The notes under the pieces: generated by a model | Databases searched by the model: none | What the model saw: only the letters and a program-made list of their open reading frames with translations | What the model was told of the DNA's origin: nothing | Translations under genes and position numbers: made by a program | Shown here: piece after piece, positions 37,501-46,500 of the stretch | Numbering within the stretch: position 1 is the stretch's first letter | Layout: each line of letters starts with the position of its first letter | Origin: Akkermansia muciniphila | GTDB lineage: Bacteria > Pseudomonadota > Gammaproteobacteria > Burkholderiales > Burkholderiaceae_C | Direction of reading: 5' to 3' | DNA: 64,000 nt | Assembly: GCA_943331105.2 (NCBI GenBank) | Contig: CALQKH020000003.1 | Coordinates: 248,001-312,000, forward strand

Positions 37501-40500
37501 ATCAGGTTGCGCGAACCGGTCACACCGGCTGTGCTGGCACCCACCCAATGGGCGCCGCTCATGGCGCCTTGCAGGTTGAAGGTGTAGCCAAAGCTGTCGT
37601 CAAACGGCCGCGCGGTGAACACCCCCGTGGTGTTCACCGTGGTGGTGGTGCCGGGGGTGTAAACACCACCAAAGTCGATGCGGTTGCCCACAAAGGTCAC
37701 GTTGCCGCTGCCGGCATTTACGGCAATGGAGCCGCCGGTGGCGTTGATGTCCCAGCTGGCGTTGCTCACGACATAGGTCTTGCCCGCGGCATAAAAGTCA
37801 CCGCCGCCGGTATTGAACGTGCCTTGCAGGTCCATGCCGTTCCAGTTGGCGCTGTAAGAGCCCACCGAGGCACCGGCACCCACCGTCAAGCCGTTCCAGG
37901 TGGTGCTGGCATTGGCCGCTGCGCCACCGTTGCCGCCCATCCAGATGTGACCGCCTTTGGTGGTCATGGTGGGGTTGTTGAAGAAGCTCACGCCACCGTT
38001 GCGGGTGCCATCGGCGTCCGACCAGAAGACCATGTTGAGCTTGCCGGTGTTGGCACCACTGGCCGTGATGTTGGCGATGGTGGTCAGCCGATTGTTGGAC
38101 TTGAGCGTGAGTGTGGCATCGCCGCCGCCGGTTTTGCTGATGGGCGAATTGATGTTGATGCCATCCGCCCCGTTGCTGAAGCCCTGCATGAAGATGTCGC
38201 CACTGCCCGTGACGGTCAGGGGCTGGCTGACGTTGACCGAGCTGCCGTAAGCCGTGATGGGGCCGGCCACGTTCATGTTGATGCCGACCACGTTGGCGTT
38301 GCCGTCCAGGTTGACCGCTGCCCCTGTGTTGCTGGGTTTGCCGATCGTCAGGCTGGCCATGGTCTTGCCGTTTTGGTTCCAGTTGAACCACTGGGTGAAC
38401 ACGTTTTGACCAAACGAATTGGAGAACGGCACCCACAGCACATCGCCACTGGTGGCGATCTTGGGGTTGACGCCCCCAAAGTTGTACGTATCAAAACGAA
38501 TGGTCAGGTCGGTGTCGGCCGAAAGACCGGTGTAAGTTGGGGAACTGCCCCACCACTGGAAATGAGACTGGCGCAAGAACAATCGGGCACCCTCTCCCCC
38601 TTGTCTGGTGGAGCCCAGCAGGTTCAAAGGCCCGCCGTTGGTGATGAGGTCCGTGCCGTTGCGGATCAGCACCGCCCACTCGTTGCCGTAACCATCGAGC
38701 GTGATGCCGCCACCCGCACCACTGGCGATGAGCTTTTGATAGCCGTTCCAGCTGCCGCCATCTGTGGTACCGCCCAGGTCGATGCCATGGTTCCACCCAC
38801 CGCCGGTGGTGGTGTTGCTGCCTTTGATGGTGATGGCGTCTGCACCGGCAAAGGCCGAACGGATGTCCACCGCATTGTTGGTCATGACGCCCGCTTTGAT
38901 CGAGCCAGAGCCTGTGTCTCGGGAAATGCCCTCGATGTAAATTTTGCCCACACCCGCGTCGGCGGTGAATGGACCTTCCCAAATGCCCACGCCCCAGGCG
39001 CCCATGCCATTGGCTGAAGCACCGGCCCAACTGCGGCCTTTGAGGGAGATGTCTTTACCGCCCGAATACAAGGTCAGGCCTTGGTCCACACGAATGCCTT
39101 CGGCCCGACCGCTGCCCACACCCGATGCGTAGCCCGTGCCGGCGGAATTACCCCCACCCATGGTGATCTTGGCGCCGCCGGTCATGGTGTTGTTGCTGGT
39201 GCCCGTGAACACCTGCCGGGGGATATTGGCAGCGGTGGAGGCCCACTCGAGCTTGGCCGCTGCCCAGCCACCACCTTCGCTGACATCAAGGCGGAGATCG
39301 TAGCTTTGGCCTGCGGTCAAGTTAACCGTGCCCGTTCGGGAGGCGTTGTTGCCGGCCAAATCATTGATGCCGGTGACCGGCGCGCCATTGATGGTCAAGC
39401 GGGCGCCATCGTCGGTGGTGCTGTAGAAAGTGTAGGCACCGGTGGTGGGTGCCACGAAGGTGTGGCTGTAGGTCACGGTGAAGTTGTCCACGCCGATGGC
39501 TGCCTCATAAGGGCTGCCTCCCTTCCAGTCAGCATCGATGGCCGCAGCCGTGGTCACGAATTTGAGGTTACCCGCCGCCGTGGTGGTGCGACCGGCGTAA
39601 CCGCTGACACTGAAAATGTGCCGGCGTGTATCGATCTTCAAGCCCTGGTAAATGTCGATGCCACCAAAGCCATTGCCGTCGCTGTCGGCGGCCAGAGTCA
39701 CCTCGCCTGCGTTGGTGCTGATGGTCTTGGGGCGTGTGTCACCGTAGATGGAGCCGCGTGCGATCAGCGAGATGGGCGCGTTGAGCAGTGTGCTGGTCAG
39801 GTCGCGGCGCAAGGTGATGTCGCCGCCATAAACGGTGATGGGACCGGCCGCAAACAGGTCGGCCTCCAGAATGATGTTTTTGGTTTCGGTCAGCTTGCCG
39901 ATGCTGATGCTGCTGTGCTGGGTGCCCAGGTCCCACATGTTGCCCAGCGTGAAGTTCTTGGTCGAAGTGGCGCTGCTGGAGCTGAAACTCACGGCATTGG
40001 TGCCATAGGCCTTGACGGCACCCGTCACACCGGCGTCGGCGTTCAGGATGGAGTCGCCCTCCACAGTGATGCGACCGGTGTAGCTGGCAGCATTGTCGGT
40101 GGCTGCGCCGATGCGGATGCTGCCCGAAGACGCGCCTGGGCCAAAACGGATGGCGTTGTTGTAGGTGGCGGTGCTGCGTGCCTGCTGGAAGGCCTGCATG
40201 TAAATGTCGCCGCTGGTGGACAGGAAGCTGAACCCCGAGCTGGCGCTTTCGATCTGCATCACCAAGCCGGTGGAATCGTCCTTGGGGGTGTTGGCGTCGC
40301 CTTTGATCGTGATGTTGCCGGTGTTGGTCTTGATCAGGCTGCGGTCGGAAGCTCGTGAGAGGAAAACCACCGCGTGCGTCCAGCCATCGCTGCGTGTGGC
40401 CGAGACACGGCCGTCGAGCAAGACCGAGCCACTGTCGCTGACGATGGCCGAGCTGAAGCCATTGGCCACACTGGCGGAATTGCTGACATTGCCATCCGTA

Positions 40501-43500
40501 GAGTGGGCATTGGTGCCGAACCACAGACCTGTGCTTAACCAAGCGTTGGCGGTGCTGACACCATAAATGTTGATGGCGCCACTGGTGCTGTGGACCAACG
40601 ACTGGTCGTGGATGTAGGTGCCAAATACGCGCTGGCTGCCATCGAGCCCCACCGGGTCGGTCGACGTGACCTCGCCGCGCAGGGTGATGGCGCCAGTGGT
40701 GCTGACCAGTTGGCCCCCGCTCAGGTCCAGGCCATAGCCGCCGTTGTAGTTCTTGCCCCAGACCTTGCCGGTCAGGTCGATCTTGCCCGCGCCGGTGGTG
40801 ATGGTCGACTTGTCGAGTTTGATGCCCCCGCTGTAGGCCACCCAGCTGCCGCCGGTGTGCCAGCCCAAGCCGCTGAGGGACACATTGCCGCCGCCGGTGC
40901 TGATGTTGGTGTTGGCCACATGCAGCGCGATGGTGTTGCCCGACCAGGTGGCCGCATCGCCCTGGCCGACGGTCAAGCCGTTCCAGGTGCTGGCGGCCTG
41001 GTTGCCGCCGCCCATCCAGACATGACCGCCGTTGGTGGTGATGGCGGCATCGTTGATGGCGATCGTGCCAGCCTGGGTCTGGCTGTTGAAGCGCGTCCAG
41101 AGCACCATGTTGAGCTTGCCGCTGCCGGCCAGGAACTGGCTGCGGTTGGAGGTGCTGGGCGCATCGATGACGATGTTGCCACCGGACGCAGTGCGCAGCA
41201 GCACGTTGGCGGTGCCAGTGCCGGTGTAATTCAGGCTGGCGCTGGCGGTGCTGCTGCCCCAATTGATGTTGCCGCCGTTTTGGGCAATCACCGTCACATC
41301 GCCCGGGGTGGTGATGTTGCCGCCCACGGTGATGCTGCCACCGTACAGGGCCAAAGACTGGTTGGTGACCACTGGACCCAACAAAGTCAGATTCGCGGTG
41401 TTGGTGTTTTTGCCAAGGGTCAGGGTGTTGGGCGCCACGGTGATGCCGGGCAAGCTGGTGGCCGCATTGAAGCTGTTGGCGACCGAGGTCAGCGAGACAT
41501 CGCCTGTGGCACGGATCGCCGAACCCGCGCCAAAGTTGATGGAATCGGACAACACCGAGACATTGGCGGTGCTGCTGGTCACGCCCACGGCCACGCCGTT
41601 GACCGAAGGGGTGCCCGCGCCGCCAAAACTTCCGATGTGGGTGGTGCCCACAAAAACGACATCTCTGCCTGTCGAGCTTCCACCATCACCAGAGATTGAA
41701 ATGTTGCCGGCCCTAGAAAGGACATAAGCCGTGCTGTTGGTCGTGACCACGCCTTGTCCATTGACGGTAGCGGCTGTGCCAGAGAGTGTGACACCGCCGC
41801 CGCTGGCGCCCAAAGACTGGATCAGCACATTGCCATTATCTTGCGCATCCAGGATCAAGCCGGCATAGCCCGCGGAGGTGGTGCCGGTGATGTTGATCGC
41901 AGGTCTGGTGGTGCTGGTGCTGGACGAGGTGATGGCGTAGTTGGCAGGGACGCCCCAGGCGAACTCGATACCGTGCGAGGAGTTGCTTTCGCCCACAATT
42001 TCGACCGTACCGGTGCCGCTGTTGATGGCAAAACGCCCTTGACTCAGGATGCCCGAATAATTGGTGCCAGATGCCAGCCATGTGCGACCACGCATGAGGA
42101 TGTCACCGCCACCCGAAGACAGGGTGATGCCCAAAGTACCTGCCAAACCGCCAGTACCGATCGAAATGCCGCCCATCTGGTTGGCGTCGACCACGCCCCG
42201 GTAGGCATAACCGTCGGGAATGCCGTCGCTGTTGGTGTCCAGACCACCGGCCAGCACAATGCGCCCGCCGTTGGTGGTGATGCTCACGCCGTCGCGCAGG
42301 CCAATCTCGTTGTTGATCGCCGTATTGGTCCGGTCGGTGGTGTTGGACCACACAATGACATTGCCGCCGTTGGTGGTGACATCGGCAGTGGCGTCGTTGA
42401 GCCAGACGAAACCCGAGCTCTTGAGCAGGACATGCGCATTGGCCGCGGTGGTGCTCAGGGCCCTGTTGACCCAGAGCTCTTTGCCATAAATGGCAATGGG
42501 ACCTGCAATGCCAATGGCGCTGTTGATGGTGACACCGGCATCACTGGTGCCATCTGAACCGGTGGCGCTTTTGCCAATCGTCAGCCCGGTCTCGTTGCCA
42601 GAAAAAGTGACGTTTTGCAGCGTGAAGATCGACGTGAAGTCGTTGCCAGAAGGCGCGATGGTGACCGTGCCGGCAGTGCTGAGGGTCGTGGCTGCGGCCA
42701 GATTGACCGAGTTGCCGGTGAGGGTGATGTTGCTGGTGCTGCCGGTGATGCCACCGCCATTGCCCAGGGCGCCGCTGAGGTTCAGGCCCCCGCTGGCATT
42801 GTTGGCGTTCACGCCGGTCAAGCTGATTGCGCCACTGGCAGCAAAAGCTTTGAAGTTGCCAGCGTTGAAACCGAAGTAACCAGATGCTGCGGAGGTACCG
42901 CTGACGCTGATGCCGCCCGTGCCAGTGGCAACCAGCGTGGCGGTGCCTTGGTAGCCGGCAGCCGGAGACGTGAAGGTGGTCACGCCCGTGATCGAGATGG
43001 CGGTCGTGGCATTGCTGCTCGACTGCAACACGGGACTGACTGTCGACCCGTAGTAGTTCAGTTCAATGCCGTGGCTGGTGGAACTTTGTCCGTCCAGCGT
43101 GATGACACCGGAACCTGCGTTGATGACCTGGCTGCCAGATGCACCGGAGTACCAGGAAATGCCTGGCGCAGTATTGGCCGTTTTGCCTTTGATGGTGATG
43201 TCACCGCCGCCGCTGTACATCTTGATGTCGTTGGCATAAGTGGTGTTGTTGGCGTTCCAGACCCACGCACCCAACTGCACGCCGCTGGGCGCGAGCGTGC
43301 CCCAGGCCGCAGTGCGGTTGGAGAAGGCATAGCCCGTGGGCAAGCCGCCACTGCTGGCAGTACCGCCAGCCAGGGTGATGGTGCCGCCGCCGGTGCTCTG
43401 GTTGGTCAGGCCATTGGCCGAATTGAGCACCACGCCCGACTGGAGGCCGATGTAGTCACCGTTGGCACTGGCCGCCCCGTCCGAATCCGTCCAGAAGGTG

Positions 43501-46500
43501 ATATTGCCGTTGTGGGTCTGAAAAGTCAGCGAGGCGTCGGTTTCGATGCGGCCCGTCGCCTTGAAGAGCAAGGCCGCATTGGCCGCCGTCACGGTGACAC
43601 CTCTGCTCAACCAGATATTGCCACCATAGAAGCTGACTGGGCCTGCCACAGTCAGCGCATTGCCCAAGGACAAGTCGAGGTTGTTGGTGCTCTTACCGAG
43701 GGCAAATCCACTGAGCGTGGTGCCAAAGTTCCAGTCGTCGTCAAAGCTCAAGGTTCCGCTGTCACCCGCGCGCAGATGGGTGAAGCTGCTGCCGGCCGAT
43801 TGGATGGTCAGGGTGCCGTTGGACTGGATGCGGATGCCGCCTGAGGTGCTCAGGTTGCTGCGCTGAAGGATCGAGTTGCCTTCAATGAGGATGTTGCCGC
43901 TGTAGGCGTTGGTGCCGTCAAAGCCGATGCGGATGCTGTTGGCCACGTTGCCCGGCGTGAAGCGGAGGGCGTTGTTGTATTGCCCATTGGCCGCATTGCT
44001 GGTGACGCCCTGCAGGCTGATGGCCCCGGACTGCGACACCACCTGAAGGCTGTTGGTGGTGTTGTTGTTCTGGAACTGCAGACCGCTGACGTCGTTGTTA
44101 CTGAAGTTGAAGGCCGCGCTGCCATACAGTGAGATCGCTCCCGAATTGCTCTTGATGGTCACGTCACCATTGGCAGCAGTCCCGCCGACCAAGAGGCCAA
44201 GGCGCCAACCGGTGGAGGTCCCCGCGGCACTGTCGTCACCGGTGCCGGTGATGTTCATGGCACCACTGCCCGTCTGCAGGGTCACGTTGCCGGCAGTGGA
44301 CGTGTTGCCGATCAAGGCGCCAATGCCAAGGACATATTTCCCCTTGAGGGCGCCCCCGATCGTCAGGCTGCCGGTGGTGGTTTGCAGACTGCTGCCCCGG
44401 TCGACCCAAACGCCGAAGTTGGTGGTGCCATTGCCGACACCGGTGTCAAAGCTCAGGCCGCCCATCTTGATGCTGCCCGCGCCGGTGCTGATGCTGGTGT
44501 TGCCGATGTAGATGCCCTGAACGTTGGCGCTCCAGGTGGCCGCTGTATCGCGGCCGACGGTCAAGCCATTCCAGGCAGAGGTGTCGGCGTTGCCGCCACC
44601 CATCCAGACGTGGCCGCCGTTGGTGTTGATGGTGCCGCCGGTGATGCTGATCGCGCCGGCATTGCCTTCGGTGTTGTAACGGGTCCACAGCACCAGGTTC
44701 AAGGCGCCTGAACTGGAGGTGATGGTGGGACTGTTGAGGGTGATGTTGCTATTGGTGATGTGCCCCGTTCGCAAGGTCAGTGTGGCATCGCCACCGGCGG
44801 TCTTGTTCAGTGTGACACCCGCGTTCCAGGTGATGGTGCCGGTGACCTCATTGAGCACATCGGTGCCGGTGTTGAGCGTGGTGCGGTAGCTGTCGGCCAC
44901 GGCCTGGGTGATGGTGCTGTCTGTGGGGTCCAGGTACCACAAACCGCTGCGGCCTTGGTTGGCACCGGCATTGACCGATCCACCTTCCACCATCAATTGG
45001 TAGCCCGAGGTCTCGACCTGGCCACCGGCGCCGCCCAGGTCGCCGCCACGCGCGGTGATCGTCCCGGCAAAGCGGGTCACGGTGCCCTGGCGGTGTGCAT
45101 CGCTCCAGAGCACCACCTTGCCGCCGTCGCCCTGCTGTGTGGCGCTGGCGTCGATGCTGGCGCCTTCGGTCATGGTGACGGTGGTGGCTTGGTAAACGCC
45201 GTTGCGCCCTTGCCAATCGCCGCCCACCAGCACCGTGCCGCCGCCGGTGACGCCCGAGGCGACAATTTTGCTTTGGTCCAGCAACTCGAGGTGGTCGCCC
45301 AACACGTGCGCCGTACCGCCTTGGCTTTGGCGGCCGCGCACGCTCAGGGTGCTGTTGCCCATCATGGCCAAACGACCTTGGCCTGGCGCATCGGGCAAAG
45401 GCTGGGGTTGGGGTTGGTCCGGCTGAACGTCAGCCGCTGCACGCAAAGCGATGCGGCCACCCTGGCCGCCACTGGCATCCAGGCTGGCGTTGTTCAACTC
45501 GATGTCACCACCGGCTTGCACATCGATGTCACCGCCTTGGGTGGGCACAGCCACCGGGGCTGGGCTGGTGGCAGGGCTGGCACTGGCGGCAGGCGCAGGT
45601 GCTTCGGCCTTGGCCGAGACGTCAATCTGCCCTTGCAACTGAACCTTGCCTGTGGCCTTGATGTTCAGCTGGCCGCCTTTTTGCGTGCCGCTCAGATCGA
45701 TGCGGCCGGTGTCGGTTTGCGTGAATTGGGTGGCTTGAATTTGGATGCTGCCTGCACTGAGGGCTGCTTCGGACGTGGCTGTGCCGCTGTTGGCAGTTGA
45801 ACTGTTGCTTGTGGTACCAGACGTGCTGGACGTGCTGGACGTGCTGGACGTGCTGACGGCACTGGCGCTCAAGGTGCCGCTGTTGATGACTTCGGGGGCT
45901 GTGATCTCGATGCTGCCTGCAGGGCCGGATTCGGCAGCGGTCGCGCCCACTGAGGCGTTGGCTTGCACCGCACCGGTGTTGTCGACTTTTTTGCTGGCGG
46001 ACAAAACGATCCGGCCGCCTTGCTTTTGCAGACCACTGGCTTCGACGGTGCCGCTGTTTTTGACCACGCCGCCAATCAGGCGGTCCATGGATTGCGCGCT
46101 CAAAATGATCAGGCCGCCCGGGGCCTTCACGGCCCGCTGGTTGTCGACCAAGGCCTGGATTTGGCTGGGCTCCACACGGATGCTGGTCAGGCGGTTGTTG
46201 CTGTCAAAGTGCAGGTCAATCGCTTCGCCTGCGGCCAAGGCCACCGTGCCCATTTGGGCAATGATGGCGCCTTGGTTGCGCACTTCGGGCGCGAGCAAGG
46301 CGATGTAGCCCCCCAAGGCGGCTTTGATTTCGCCTTCGTTGACGACACTGCCTTTGCTGCCGTTGCGTTCATACCGGTTTTTACCGGCCATGAAGTCGGC
46401 GTTGCTGATGCCGTGCGTGGTGGCCACGATACCGCCCACATCGACCCGGGCATCTTTGCCAAAGTAAACCCCGGCAGGGTTGGTCAAGATGACCTGGCCG

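Noticed and set aside
35139-39017. 1292-codon plus-strand open frame inside the FhaB-like gene
   Set aside because: It lies opposite a real coding frame with clear repeats; composition is His/Gln/Arg/Gly-rich, no motif or family is recognisable, and such long antisense frames are common in GC-rich genes.
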